NCBI GenBank assembly: GCA_024276075.1
Contig: JAJRXX010000019.1
Span: 1 to 64,000, forward strand
Length of the DNA stretch: 64,000 nt
Direction of reading: 5' to 3'
From: Planctomycetota bacterium
GTDB taxonomy: Bacteria > Planctomycetota > Phycisphaerae > Phycisphaerales > Phycisphaeraceae
The translations under genes and the position numbers were made by a program. A model generated the notes under the pieces. The model saw only the letters and a list, made by a program, of their open reading frames with translations, was not told the DNA's origin and searched no databases. Each line of letters starts with the position of its first letter. The first letter of the stretch is position 1. Positions 55,930 through 64,000 of the stretch are shown piece by piece.

Positions 55930-56730
55930 ATGGGAACACCAAGTTTTCTGATTTATGTTGACGAATCGGGCGATGAAGGTTTCGTATTCAAAGGACCTTC
56001 TGAAGGCAGTTCGCATTGGTTTATCCTCTCAGCGGTTATCACCAGGAAGCATCTCGACATCGAAACCGTCAAACTGGTAGACACGGTACGTCAGCAACTC
56101 AACCGACCACTGCGTCAACCCCTTCATTTCAGAAGGATGAAACACGGACATCGTCTCCCCTACATTGACAAAATTGCACAAGCACAACTCCGTACAGTTT
56201 CTATTCTCGTCCACAAGCCTTCTCTGAAAGAACCAGAGACATTCCGCGAAAAATATCGGCTCTATTTCTACGCCGTCAGATACCTACTGGAACGAGTATC
56301 TTGGTTCTGCCGCGATCATCGGCAGCCTCAACAATCAGGAGACGGGTCTGCTCGAGTGATATTCTCTAATCGAGCGGGGATGTCTTATGACCAATTATGT
56401 GAGTATTTGAATTTACTTAAGAGACGATCAGATTTGGGAGATGTACGCATTGATTGGTCGGTAATTAATCCCGACAATATTCGTGCCATAGGTCATGAAA
56501 AGCTTATGGGCCTACAAATCGCTGATGCCGTCGCTTCATCTTTCTATTGTGGTGTTCAAAATTCTCCACAAGGATTCACCGAACCACGTTATGCACAGAT
56601 GCTGAAACCTGTTGTATATCAGGACAAAGGTCGGTATCTGGGGTACGGCGTCAAATTTTGGCCACGAGATGCGATGGCCTTAATTCAGCAAGAAGGGAAC
56701 TTAGCCTGGGTAAATCAGACATACCAATAA
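55930..56730 (+). CDS. DUF3800 protein
   Basis: 266 residues from the ATG at 55930. Opening FLIYVDESGDEGFVFKG and late motif HEKLMGLQIADAVASSFYCG are the DUF3800 hallmarks, with acidic residues arranged as in RNase H-like nucleases (fold prediction, not proof). Base composition is clearly lower in GC than pntB before it, pointing to transfer. DUF3800 genes often sit in mobile or defence-related regions; no other such gene is next to it here. Confidence 0.85.
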   Translation: MGTPSFLIYVDESGDEGFVFKGPSEGSSHWFILSAVITRKHLDIETVKLVDTVRQQLNRPLRQPLHFRRMKHGHRLPYIDKIAQAQLRTVSILVHKPSLKEPETFREKYRLYFYAVRYLLERVSWFCRDHRQPQQSGDGSARVIFSNRAGMSYDQLCEYLNLLKRRSDLGDVRIDWSVINPDNIRAIGHEKLMGLQIADAVASSFYCGVQNSPQGFTEPRYAQMLKPVVYQDKGRYLGYGVKFWPRDAMALIQQEGNLAWVNQTYQ

Positions 56731-56963
56731 AAAACGCAGGCCCTGGGCTCCAGGATCCCACCCATATAGGGCTGCCGTCTGTGAAGACGACCTGGAGTGC
56801 TCCCACGCTTGCCTGCACACTAATAATCGGTCGGATAATCTGTATCGTCAAGCCAATTGTAATTTCACGCAATCGATTCATGGCATTAATCAGTTGCGTA
56901 TCCACAAGTTATGGAATAAATGTTTATTTTCGAACCGATCGCCATATGTAATCAAGAATTCCC

Positions 56964-57404
56964 ATGAATCACCAATCCCTAGGCATCCTCATCGGCGGGC
57001 TGCTCCCCGCGATCCTCTTCGGTCTCGTGGGCGTGTTCCAAAAGAGCAGCACCCGTGCCGGCATCGGACTGGGGCTCTACCTGCTGTGCGCCGGGCTGGG
57101 CGTCGCCATCGCAGGCGTTGCTGTCTATTGGGCGGTACCCGATAAGACCATCTCGACCAAGTCGGGCTCATTCGCCGTGGCGATCGGCCTGTTCTGGGGG
57201 CTGGGGCTAGCCCTCGTGGCCATCGCGATGGTCAAATACACCACACCGCTATCGACACTCGTCCCGCTGTACAACATGAACACGCTCGTGGCTGTGCTGT
57301 TGGCACTGGTTGTGTTCGCCGAGTGGCGCGATGTCAACGTTACTCGCCTACTCGCTGGCGCCGCTCTGATCGTTGTGGGTGGTACGCTCGTCGCCAAGGC
57401 ATAG
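56964..57404 (+). CDS. Half-size EamA/DMT-type membrane protein
   Basis: 146 residues with five membrane helices: opening GILIGGLLPAILFGLVGVFQ, closing LLAGAALIVVGGTLVA. It corresponds to one of the two repeats of a ten-helix drug/metabolite transporter; the motif VPLYNMNTLVAVLLALVVF matches the end of an EamA domain. Half-size members work as dimers. Substrate unknown. Confidence 0.75.
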   Translation: MNHQSLGILIGGLLPAILFGLVGVFQKSSTRAGIGLGLYLLCAGLGVAIAGVAVYWAVPDKTISTKSGSFAVAIGLFWGLGLALVAIAMVKYTTPLSTLVPLYNMNTLVAVLLALVVFAEWRDVNVTRLLAGAALIVVGGTLVAKA

Positions 57405-57417
57405 CAGCAAACGGCAT

Positions 57418-57506
57418 TAGAGCATTTTTCAGTTTTGTGTACGGGGACCGCTCCCTGACGGTCGCGGCTCGTGGTGGGGCCGTACACCAAATCAAAAAAC
57501 ACTCTA
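57418..57506. mobile_element. TA-flanked palindromic element (89 bp)
   Basis: TA-GAGCATTTTTCAGTTTT at the left and CAAATCAAAAAACACTC-TA at the right, inner pair GTGTACGG / CCGTACAC, core CCGCTCCCTGACGGTCGCGG. It lies 13 bp after the stop of the half-size transporter. Confidence 0.8.
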
Positions 57507-57556
57507 TACCGCCGCACCCGGCTGCCACCCGCTCGACCCGTCGAAAAGGAACACCC

Positions 57557-57817
57557 ATGCCCAACGAACCGACCGAGCCGCAGTGGGAGGAAATCGAAGC
57601 CTACCTCTACGCCGGCCAGAAGATCGCCGCCATCAAGCTATTTCGTCAATACGCCCAAGCCGACCTCAAAGAGGCGAAGGACGCTCTCGACCTACACGAT
57701 CGCGAGCTGCGCGCCCAGTTCCCCGACCGATTCAAAAAGCCCGCAGGCTGTTCCGTCACCGCTGGCATGCTATTTCTCGCTGCCGGAGCTGTCTGGGCCG
57801 CAGCAGCGCTGCTGTGA
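57557..57817 (+). CDS. Small membrane-anchored protein with L7/L12 C-terminal-like domain
   Basis: 86 residues from the ATG at 57557 (AAAAGGA in front). The N-terminal half (GQKIAAIKLFRQYAQADLKE, AKDALDLHDRELR) resembles the C-terminal domain of ribosomal protein L7/L12, with its K-x-x-AIK-x-h-R and L-x-EAK pattern. A single membrane helix ends the protein (VTAGMLFLAAGAVWAAAALL). Such fusions exist in several bacteria without an assigned function. Confidence 0.7.
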   Translation: MPNEPTEPQWEEIEAYLYAGQKIAAIKLFRQYAQADLKEAKDALDLHDRELRAQFPDRFKKPAGCSVTAGMLFLAAGAVWAAAALL

Positions 57818-57845
57818 TTACCACCTTTGTCCGATCGTGGGCCAA

Positions 57846-58442
57846 TCAGGATTCGGTCGCATCGGCATCGGTCGTCTTTGAATTGGTGTTGTATTTGTTC
57901 ATCGCCTGTGCGATGCCCTCGTGCAGCCAGCACTGGGCTGCGTCACAGACGCGGTCGAGCGTGGAGTCGATCCGAATCACCTGTTCAGGGGTAAATCGCC
58001 CCAAGACGTAGTCGGACTGGACAACCCTGCCCGGCGGGTCGATGCCGATCCGCAGGCGTGGGTAGGACGGGGTGCCCAGCGCTTGCTGGATGTCTGCCAA
58101 GCCGTTGTGACCACCGGTGCCGCCCTCAGCACGTAACCTGATTTGCCCCACCGACAAGGCCACGTCGTCGACCATGACGAGCAGGTCCGTCACCGGGTCG
58201 AGCTTGTAGAATCCCACCGCCTCGCGCACCGCCAGGCCCGAACGGTTCATGAACGTAGTTGGCTCAAGCAGGACGCAGCGGTGGCCAGCGATCTGGCCGT
58301 CGAGCATATTTGAATGGAATTTAGCCTTCGCACCGGTCAGCCCATGCCGCGAGGCCAACCGGGCTATAGCCATGAACCCCACATTGTGTCGGGTCTTGGT
58401 GTATTCGTTGCCGGGATTTCCCAGACCGACGATGAGCTTCAC
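57846..58442 (-). CDS. pth: Peptidyl-tRNA hydrolase
   Basis: Releases tRNA from drop-off peptidyl-tRNA. 198 residues, GTG start at 58442. Active-site residues: N9 in GLGNPGNEY, H19 in TRHNVGF, Asp in VMVDDVAL near 93, and Asn in GGTGGHNGL near 113. Follows rplY on the same strand; a palindromic element lies in the gap. Confidence 0.96.
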   Translation of the reverse strand: MKLIVGLGNPGNEYTKTRHNVGFMAIARLASRHGLTGAKAKFHSNMLDGQIAGHRCVLLEPTTFMNRSGLAVREAVGFYKLDPVTDLLVMVDDVALSVGQIRLRAEGGTGGHNGLADIQQALGTPSYPRLRIGIDPPGRVVQSDYVLGRFTPEQVIRIDSTLDRVCDAAQCWLHEGIAQAMNKYNTNSKTTDADATES

Positions 58443-58476
58443 GGGTGTGCCGCTTTGATCAGGTTTGTGATGGTCC

Positions 58477-58602
58477 TAGAGCAACTGGCGTGAATATTCT
58501 CCATCTTGATTTGATCGCAGCTGTAACAGACATCTGTATTTCACGGCTTGCAAGCAAGCCGTGCCACCCGGTCAATGAAGATTAATTACGCCAAGTGCTC
58601 TA
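58477..58602. mobile_element. TA-flanked palindromic element with hairpin cargo (126 bp)
   Basis: TA-GAGCAACTGGCGTGAATA at the left and TTACGCCAAGTGCTC-TA at the right, hairpin CACGGCTTGC AA GCAAGCCGTG (58542-58563). It sits between rplY and pth, in what is otherwise a conserved operon, 35 bp before the pth start. Confidence 0.85.
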
Positions 58603-58664
58603 GCTCGATTGGGTCACCGCGTAGGCGGGACGTGCGAGCCAACTCGTGCCAACGACAGTCGCGG

Positions 58665-59318
58665 CTATTTCTTGTCTTCCGAGGATGCTTCGGATGCGTC
58701 CTTTTTACCGATCACTTCGGGCTCAGCAGCACCGGCTTCGGGGGTTTCCTCTTCGGACTCTTCCCCGACGACCTGCACCGAAGCGATAATCGTTTCGGAG
58801 TCTTCCTTCGTGACCAGACCTTCGGGCAGATTCAGATCGGCGATCGTCAGAGCATCACCCACGCCCAAATTACTGATATCGACCTTGATCTGCTCAGGGA
58901 TCTGCGAGGCAAGGCACTCGATCTCGAGTTGGTCCATAGGCCGCTGAAGAAACGTACCACTTTCCTTCAAGCCCACCGGCTCGCCGATGAACTTCAATTC
59001 CACCTCGACGGTTACACGCTCCGTCAGGTCGACGCGAGCCAAATCAATATGCACAATCTGTGAACCCAGGTGGTTCCACTGGATGTCCTTGATCAGGCAC
59101 GGCTCGGTCTTGGAGTCGATCTTCACCTCAAACACATGGGCGCGATGGTGCAATAGATCGGTCATCGTTTTGAGGTCGAGCGAGAGGTGCACAGGCGGCT
59201 GCTTGTGGCCGTAGATCACCGCGGGCAGACGACCGCCAGCGCGCTCACGTTTCGCCGGGCGGCTACCGAGCAGGTCACGTTTTCGGCCTTCGATTTGAGG
59301 GATTTGCTGGGTTGTCAT
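58665..59318 (-). CDS. rplY: 50S ribosomal protein L25 (CTC type)
   Basis: Binds 5S rRNA. 217 residues from the ATG at 59318. N-terminal L25 domain (AGGRLPAVIYGHKQPPVHLS) and C-terminal TL5/CTC domain (VKVDISNLGVGDALTIADLN type), then an acidic Glu/Ala tail (EESEEETPEAGAAEPE). The prs-rplY-pth order is the same as prs-ctc-pth in Bacillus. Confidence 0.93.
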   Translation of the reverse strand: MTTQQIPQIEGRKRDLLGSRPAKRERAGGRLPAVIYGHKQPPVHLSLDLKTMTDLLHHRAHVFEVKIDSKTEPCLIKDIQWNHLGSQIVHIDLARVDLTERVTVEVELKFIGEPVGLKESGTFLQRPMDQLEIECLASQIPEQIKVDISNLGVGDALTIADLNLPEGLVTKEDSETIIASVQVVGEESEEETPEAGAAEPEVIGKKDASEASSEDKK

Positions 59319-59402
59319 GAGTCGCTGCGTCCTTTCGTTTCCTTTGGCCCGTCGCCTTTCTCTAACGGTGGTGGGACATTGTAGAGGCATTCTCTTTGAA
59401 TG

Positions 59403-60389
59403 CTAACGTTTGCCCCTGCTATCGTTTCGGAACAGAATCGAAACCGACTGGTTCCGGTGTATCCGATGGATTGCCTCTCCCAGCAGTTCAGCCACGCTTA
59501 GCTGTACGAGCTTATCCTCGATCGGCTTACACCGCGGCCCCGTGGGGATCGTGTCGGTGACCATAATCCTGCTAAATGGCGAATTGGCCAGGCGTTCCAT
59601 GGCCACATCGACCAACACGGGGTGCGTGCAAGCGGTGATCACCGTTTTTGCCCCGTGGTCCATCACAAGCCTCGCGGCTTCGCAGACTGTTCCTGCTGTC
59701 GAAATCATATCATCGATCATAATCACGGTGGAATCTTTGACGTCATCACCGATCATATTCGCCGACTCAACCTCCGTGCCGCTTTTGCGACGTTTATCGA
59801 TAATAGCCAAGTCGCCACCCAGCCAACCGGCGTAGGCGTTGGCCATCTTCACGTTGCCCACGTCGGGGCTGACCAAAGTGATCTTACCCAACTCTTCCTT
59901 AATGCCTTCGATGTACCTGAGAATGACCGGCGAAGCGTGCAGGTGATCGACAGGGATATCGAAAAACCCCTGAATTTGCTCGGCGTGCATGTCCATCGCC
60001 AAAACACGGTCGGCACCGGCAGTGGAAATCAGATTAGCGACGAGCTTGGCGGTGATCGGCACGCGCCCCTCGTCCTTGCGGTCTTGACGGGCGTAGCCAA
60101 AGTAAGGCAGAACCGCGGTAATCCGATGAGCGCTGGCGCGGCGGAGGCAGTCGATATAAATCAACAGCTCCATGAGGTGAGCGTTAACCGGGTGGTAGGT
60201 GCTCTGAACGATGAAACAGTCTCGGCCTCGCACGTCCTCATCGACCTTTACGGTCAGCTCACCGTCGGGAAACATAAGCGTCCGAGCCTGTCCCATCGGT
60301 AGGTTCAGATAGTCACATATCCTCCTACCCAGTTCCTGGCTGGCTCGGCCACTAAATATCTTGATTGCGTCGCGGTCGTCAGGGCTCAT
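59403..60389 (-). CDS. prs: Ribose-phosphate pyrophosphokinase
   Basis: Makes PRPP from ribose-5-phosphate and ATP. 328 residues. Seen: IKIFSGRASQELGRRICDYL, the RQDRKDEGRVPITAKLVANL loop, VSPDVGNVKMANAYAGWLGG, and the PRPP-binding STVIMIDDMISTAGTVCEAA. 41 bp after glmU(N). Confidence 0.97.
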   Translation of the reverse strand: MSPDDRDAIKIFSGRASQELGRRICDYLNLPMGQARTLMFPDGELTVKVDEDVRGRDCFIVQSTYHPVNAHLMELLIYIDCLRRASAHRITAVLPYFGYARQDRKDEGRVPITAKLVANLISTAGADRVLAMDMHAEQIQGFFDIPVDHLHASPVILRYIEGIKEELGKITLVSPDVGNVKMANAYAGWLGGDLAIIDKRRKSGTEVESANMIGDDVKDSTVIMIDDMISTAGTVCEAARLVMDHGAKTVITACTHPVLVDVAMERLANSPFSRIMVTDTIPTGPRCKPIEDKLVQLSVAELLGEAIHRIHRNQSVSILFRNDSRGKR

Positions 60390-60430
60390 GCTGGCTCCAT
60401 TCGCTGATTGTAGCCGGAAAAGTCGACGAC

Positions 60431-61225
60431 CTATCCAGCTCGTGAACGGAGAATCTTATCAACCTGAGCGAGTTGTTGGGGATCGTTCACTCCAAGGACT
60501 TCTTCCGGGGCCAACGCGTCGACGACGATGACCGTTTCACCCTCATTTTTAAGAAGGCTGGGGACGTCAGGGAGGTAATATTCTTTCTGCGCGTTGCTGG
60601 CTTTGATCCGCGACAAACTCTGAAACAACAGGTCGCTGCGGAAACAGTAATAGCCCGTGTTAATCTCCCGGACCTTCTTTTGCTGGTCGTCGGCGTCCTT
60701 GTGCTCGACGATGGCCTGAAAGGTCCCGTCCTCGCTGCGGATGACGCGGCCGTAGCCCGTAGGATCGTCCAATATGGCTGTGGCGAGCGTAGCTGCAGCC
60801 AAGGCGGCGCGGTGGGTCTCAAGCAGTTTAGTAAGTGTATCGGGACTAATCAGAGGCCCGTCACCGGGCAGCACAATCACATCGGTTGGGGATCGATCCG
60901 CAAATAGCGGCCCAGCCATTTTCGCAGCGTGGCCCGTGCCCAACTGCTGCGACTGTTCGACAAAAACGCATCCGTCCTGACCAGCCAAAGCGTCCTTGAC
61001 TTTTTCCCCTTGGTGCCCCACCACCACAATGCAACGCGATATTCCCGCCTCCAGACACGCACGGACGACCCATAGGACCATAGGCTGTCCCGCTGCCTGG
61101 TAGATGACCTTGGGCAGATCGCCACCCATACGGGTCCCCTTGCCAGCAGCCAATATGATCGCCTCCGGCGCGAGATTAACCCCGTCGCTTTTCGGCAAAC
61201 AACTGATGTGACTATGGTTATATTC
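60431..61225 (-). CDS. glmU: GlmU-like N-terminal nucleotidyltransferase (uridylyltransferase domain only)
   Basis: 264 residues from the ATG at 61225 (a GTG at 61273 is also in frame). Seen: IILAAGKGTRMGGDLPKVIY, QLGTGHAAKMAG, VLPGDGPLISP, YGRVIRSEDGTFQAIVEHKD, INTGYYCF and NAQKEYYLPDV. The left-handed beta-helix acetyltransferase domain of full GlmU is absent, so another protein must acetylate glucosamine-1-phosphate. Its place before prs matches gcaD in Bacillus. Confidence 0.9.
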   Translation of the reverse strand, partial: EYNHSHISCLPKSDGVNLAPEAIILAAGKGTRMGGDLPKVIYQAAGQPMVLWVVRACLEAGISRCIVVVGHQGEKVKDALAGQDGCVFVEQSQQLGTGHAAKMAGPLFADRSPTDVIVLPGDGPLISPDTLTKLLETHRAALAAATLATAILDDPTGYGRVIRSEDGTFQAIVEHKDADDQQKKVREINTGYYCFRSDLLFQSLSRIKASNAQKEYYLPDVPSLLKNEGETVIVVDALAPEEVLGVNDPQQLAQVDKILRSRAG

Positions 61226-61286
61226 CATGCCGAGTATCCGATCGTATAACAATGCTCGGCTAATCCGCTCCACGTCTGTAGATAAA

Positions 61287-61357
61287 CTAGCCCGCCTGGA
61301 TTCGAACCAGGAATACCAGGACCAAAACCTGGTGTGTTACCGTTACACCACGGGCTA
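61287..61357 (-). tRNA. tRNA-Gln (TTG anticodon)
   Basis: Minus strand TAGCCCG-TGGTGTAACGGTAACAC, anticodon arm CCAGG-TTTTGGT-CCTGG (anticodon TTG), T arm CCTGGTTCGAATCCAGG, then CGGGCTA and discriminator G. No CCA encoded. It lies just upstream of the glmU gene. Confidence 0.95.
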
Positions 61358-61419
61358 AAGATGGGCGGCCTCAACGATGCGTCATCATAATAAATTAGGC
61401 CCGACCCGGCTTGGCACTG

Positions 61420-62493
61420 TCAAACACGGTTGTGCAAATCCAAAAATTTCTGCGGGCTCTCGGGATCGCCGGTGCGTGTACTGAGCAACGATGCCAAGCA
61501 ACAGGCCAGCACAGCGTCGTCGGTGACACGTAGAGGCTTTGGAGGCTGGGCGGTGGGCAGACGATCGATCAAATCGGCCCAGTGCGACGCGATCAACTGA
61601 GCGTAGCTGGGGGGCTGTTGGGAAGCCTCTGTCGATTTGTCCAGGCATCGGCCAACCGCGTCATAGAGTCGATACCCCGCCTCACTGACGCATAGGTGCC
61701 CTCGATCTCCAATGATCTGCACCACACGCCCAGACCGACCAGCACGGTCGCTCACCTGCAGCACCGCGGTACGACCATTCGTAAGACGGGTATGGACACC
61801 CAAATGCCCGGTAATGCCACGCGGGTCTTCGGGTACTTCTCGCAGCGGCCCGGATAGAGAAGCGGTGGTCTGCTCGGATAAATCGTCGAGCATAAGAATG
61901 ATCCGCCAAGCGTCATACAACCTGGCAAACAGGGAACAATCGTTGGCCTGACCAAAACTGCTCACGCTAATAAACTCGACGCCACCGAGTTCCTGCTCGG
62001 CGTAGGCGGCGCTAATCCAACCCGATGACTTTTCAAAAGCAGGGACCCAGATGATACGCCCCTTGCCGGTCCGATTGCCCGTATCCGTGCCCTGCACACC
62101 GGTAGCCTGGGCCGAACCGGGCGCGTGAGCCCCAAGTGGTGGTGCCACCGGCTTGACGGCAACGGCAACCGGCGGCAACTGATCAAAATTAGATGCGATT
62201 GGTTCCAACGCCAAAACCGTCGAACCCTGCCCCACCGCAGCGAGGACGTCGTCCCGGCTCGCGTCGTCCATGGACGCCAACAAAACAAACTGCGCGGGGC
62301 GGTCAACCAACAGCTTGCGCAGGTCGTCTTCGCGTGGGCAATCCAACCGCTGCGCCAGTTGATCGATCTCCGCGAGCCGCGGCCCCCCCACGCCGATAGG
62401 ACGCACCGACGGGCCCATCAGTTTCAGGGTCTCGTCGACCAACGGCACCCGGTCGGGGCTGGTCCAGATCATGACTTCGGCTGTCTCTGCCAT
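61420..62493 (-). CDS. Gfo/Idh/MocA-like protein, diverged
   Basis: 357 residues from the ATG at 62493. The first 120 residues follow the order of a Gfo/Idh/MocA Rossmann domain (LVDETLKLMGPSVRPIGVGG, FVLLASMDDASRDDVLAAVG, TVLALEPIASN), but the usual GxGxxG and EKP motifs are absent (EP is left). The second half (GGVEFISVSSFGQANDCSLF) fits the C-terminal domain. It may no longer be an oxidoreductase. Divergent from the RNase P RNA gene. Confidence 0.6.
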   Translation of the reverse strand: MAETAEVMIWTSPDRVPLVDETLKLMGPSVRPIGVGGPRLAEIDQLAQRLDCPREDDLRKLLVDRPAQFVLLASMDDASRDDVLAAVGQGSTVLALEPIASNFDQLPPVAVAVKPVAPPLGAHAPGSAQATGVQGTDTGNRTGKGRIIWVPAFEKSSGWISAAYAEQELGGVEFISVSSFGQANDCSLFARLYDAWRIILMLDDLSEQTTASLSGPLREVPEDPRGITGHLGVHTRLTNGRTAVLQVSDRAGRSGRVVQIIGDRGHLCVSEAGYRLYDAVGRCLDKSTEASQQPPSYAQLIASHWADLIDRLPTAQPPKPLRVTDDAVLACCLASLLSTRTGDPESPQKFLDLHNRV

Positions 62494-62603
62494 GCTGTGC
62501 CAAAAGGTATCACACAGGGGAAAGGATCGCGACGCGTTTCCTGGCGAAATCATACTCAGACTAACGGGTCGCTGCAGCGACGCGGTAAGCCTACAATCAT
62601 CAT

Positions 62604-63060
62604 GCAGCGTGGTGCGGCGGCCGCCCGCCCGTCTTGGGCGGGAGGAAAGTCCGAACACGACAGGACACGGTGGTGGGTAACGCCCACCCATCGCTTGGGC
62701 ACACCCCAAGCGGTGCGGGATAGCGCCACAGAAAACAAACCGCCGATGACCCGGTACCAACCGGGCACAGGCAAGGGTGAAATGGTGCGGTAAGAGCGCA
62801 CCGCCGGCTTGGTGACAGGCCGGGCACGGCAAGCCCCACCGCGTGCAAGGCCAAGCAGCGCCTTCGTCTCACGTGCACAGCCGGTCAAATGGCTGTACAC
62901 AACAGACGGCGACCGGTCCGGTCGCTCCGCTGCAAAGCGGGAGGTCGCGGGTAGGCTGCTAGAGCACGGTGGCAACGCCGGGCCAAGAGTAATGGTCGCC
63001 CCCTTCACTCGTGAATCATCGCGGGTAAAGGGACAGAATTCGGCTTAGGCACCACGCTGC
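62604..63060 (+). ncRNA. rnpB: RNase P RNA
   Basis: About 457 nt, type A. P1 is perfect: GCAGCGTGGTGC at the 5' end pairs with GCACCACGCTGC at the 3' end, and can be extended by two pairs. Conserved core: GGGAGGAAAGTCCGAACACG, GGTGGGTAACGCCCACC, the ACAGAAA segment of CR II/III, and GGCAACGCCGGGC / CAGAATTCGGCTTA near the 3' end. Confidence 0.95.
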
Positions 63061-63118
63061 ATTTATTAAAACGACACGCCGACAACCAGAACGTTTTCGT
63101 TCTTGATCGCAACAGATT

Positions 63119-63152
63119 CCCACGACGAGCCGCAACCGTTAGGAAGCGGTCT
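63119..63152. repeat. GC-rich dispersed core repeat (inverted copy)
   Basis: CCACGACGAGCCGCAACCG followed by TTAGGAAGCGG: a diverged inverse copy of the core seen in the palindromic elements. Confidence 0.55.
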
Positions 63153-63234
63153 CTTGACGCAGGGTTACAACCAAATATAAAAACGCCCGAGCGTCGGTGT
63201 TCAAAGGGTTCACGTGTTTTGTACGCCCTAGGCC

Positions 63235-63999
63235 CTACCGGGTAATCAGAGGCACCAAGTTAGATGTCGGCAACGTCAGAGCCCCGTGTGCCTGGGCAGC
63301 GGCATTGACCAACTCGCCCCGGCCCATCTTGATCAGCTCCAGCAGCTTGTTCAACTCGACTTCAGACAAGTAGTTCCCGTGCAGCCGGGCCGACTCGGAT
63401 AAACTTTCGAGCAGCGCAACCCGCAAGCTCATAGGGCGGGCGATGTCAAAAGCGGCACCGGCAATGGCGACTTGTGCACCCGGGTTATCGATTAACGACA
63501 GGACGCCAGCCGCTTGCGCAACAATGGCTTGACGGGAGTCGTCCAGCGCCTGCGTCAGGGTTGACTGTGCGTCGGAAACGTTGAAGACGTTGTCGTCGTT
63601 GACCGCGATCTCTCGCAGCAGGTTCAGCGACGAAGAGGCATATCGCGTCGAGTCGGTGGCGCTAATCGCTGCACCATGATTGGCCTTGGCGGCTTGTTCA
63701 AAGGCCTTACGCAACCGGCCTAAGTCGTCCGAGGCATCTGCAAAAAACAGACGCTTGGTATCAGGGAAACGCCCACGCAATTCGTTGCGATCGAGCGGGC
63801 TAACAATCGCGATGATCGGGACTGCAGCTAGACGATAGTCGACTGCGGTATGACGGTACAACAACTCAACCCGATTGGCGCTTTGCTTGGCTACGATCAG
63901 ATCAACGCTAGGCCTGGTATTTACCTGGCTGATGACATCCTGAAGCGTTAAGCCCCCAATGGGTTGATAGCCCACCTCTTTAACAGTTGCGGAAAGATC
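63235..63999 (-). CDS. HEAT-like repeat protein (5' end cut by window edge)
   Basis: The frame is open to the right edge; about 254 residues of the C-terminal part are visible. First part is alpha/beta (GGLTLQDVISQVNTRPSVDL, VPIIAIVSPLDRNELRGRFP), resembling a receiver-like or flavodoxin-like fold without clear active residues. The rest is helical repeats (TLTQALDDSRQAIVAQAAGV, SLRVALLESLSESARLHGNY) like HEAT units. A GTG at 63975 is in frame but probably internal. Function unknown. Confidence 0.65.
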   Translation of the reverse strand, partial: DLSATVKEVGYQPIGGLTLQDVISQVNTRPSVDLIVAKQSANRVELLYRHTAVDYRLAAVPIIAIVSPLDRNELRGRFPDTKRLFFADASDDLGRLRKAFEQAAKANHGAAISATDSTRYASSSLNLLREIAVNDDNVFNVSDAQSTLTQALDDSRQAIVAQAAGVLSLIDNPGAQVAIAGAAFDIARPMSLRVALLESLSESARLHGNYLSEVELNKLLELIKMGRGELVNAAAQAHGALTLPTSNLVPLITR

Positions 64000-64000
64000 A

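Noticed and set aside
56735-56820. Possible tRNA or structured RNA after the DUF3800 gene
   Set aside because: Some pairing (GCAGGC..GCCTGC) is present but there is no T-loop, D-loop or anticodon arrangement.
56651-56905. Minus-strand 84-codon frame overlapping the DUF3800 3' end
   Set aside because: GTG start without ribosome-binding site, no recognisable domain, and overlap with the better-supported gene.

Overview
The window looks like chromosomal DNA of a flagellated, respiring planctomycete-type bacterium, most likely of the Phycisphaerae (inference). The evidence is four proteins with PEP-CTERM tails, many short secreted proteins and lipoproteins, F-type ATP synthase b and c subunits with added signal peptides, the futalosine-route enzyme MqnA, and complexes whose genes are scattered rather than kept in operons. 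Coding DNA is GC-rich. The stretches around 21.3-22.2, 23.8-33.7, 36.9-38.0, 51.5-52.3 and 55.9-56.9 kb are visibly richer in A and T and hold most of the accessory content.

Layout. 0-5.5 kb: glucose-6-phosphate isomerase (cut by the left edge), a tRNA-dihydrouridine synthase, a phosphoesterase, lipoproteins and a zinc-ribbon protein. 5.5-11.3 kb: tag, then the F0 part of ATP synthase plus delta and alpha (atpZ-I-B-E-F-H-A, minus strand), with no gamma, beta or epsilon gene after alpha. 11.5-19.6 kb: STAS protein plus MlaE permease, nnrE, ispF, an NtrC-type regulator, mqnA, a second MlaE permease and a PilZ protein. 19.7-23.7 kb: flagellin with its terminator, and soluble transhydrogenase sthA. 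23.8-33.5 kb: accessory region with PEP-CTERM proteins, a deleted IS3-family element, an OprB porin, a secreted protein paired with a chemoreceptor-receiver hybrid, a fragment of an sthA-like gene, a secreted EEP-fold protein and tRNA-His. 33.7-41.6 kb: cheV, rluD, a cupredoxin-like PEP-CTERM protein, cobalamin adenosyltransferase, a lone nuoI, a FIST sensor and a globin. 41.8-44.4 kb: SRP RNA, dnaX and ybaB. 44.5-52.8 kb: PIN-TRAM protein, PEP-CTERM protein, a rhodanese lipoprotein interrupted by a repeat, sucD, queF, gatC-gatA and a short promoter-to-terminator unit. 52.8-57.8 kb: pntAA-pntAB-pntB, a DUF3800 protein and small membrane proteins. 57.8-64 kb: glmU(N)-prs-rplY-pth, tRNA-Gln, an oxidoreductase-like protein, RNase P RNA and a HEAT-like protein cut by the right edge.

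The most unusual content is a set of about seven short palindromic elements (89-129 bp) that begin with GAGCA-like and end with TGCTC-like sequence and sit between TA dinucleotides, as expected of non-autonomous Tc1/mariner-IS630-type elements. One has inserted in frame inside the signal peptide of the rhodanese lipoprotein; removing it restores a canonical lipoprotein signal. Two others sit exactly in stop codons, one is nested in another repeat, and several carry hairpins whose arms differ in compensated pairs. A second strong observation is a run of ten A in dnaX, placed where slippage in either direction would give a gamma-length product.
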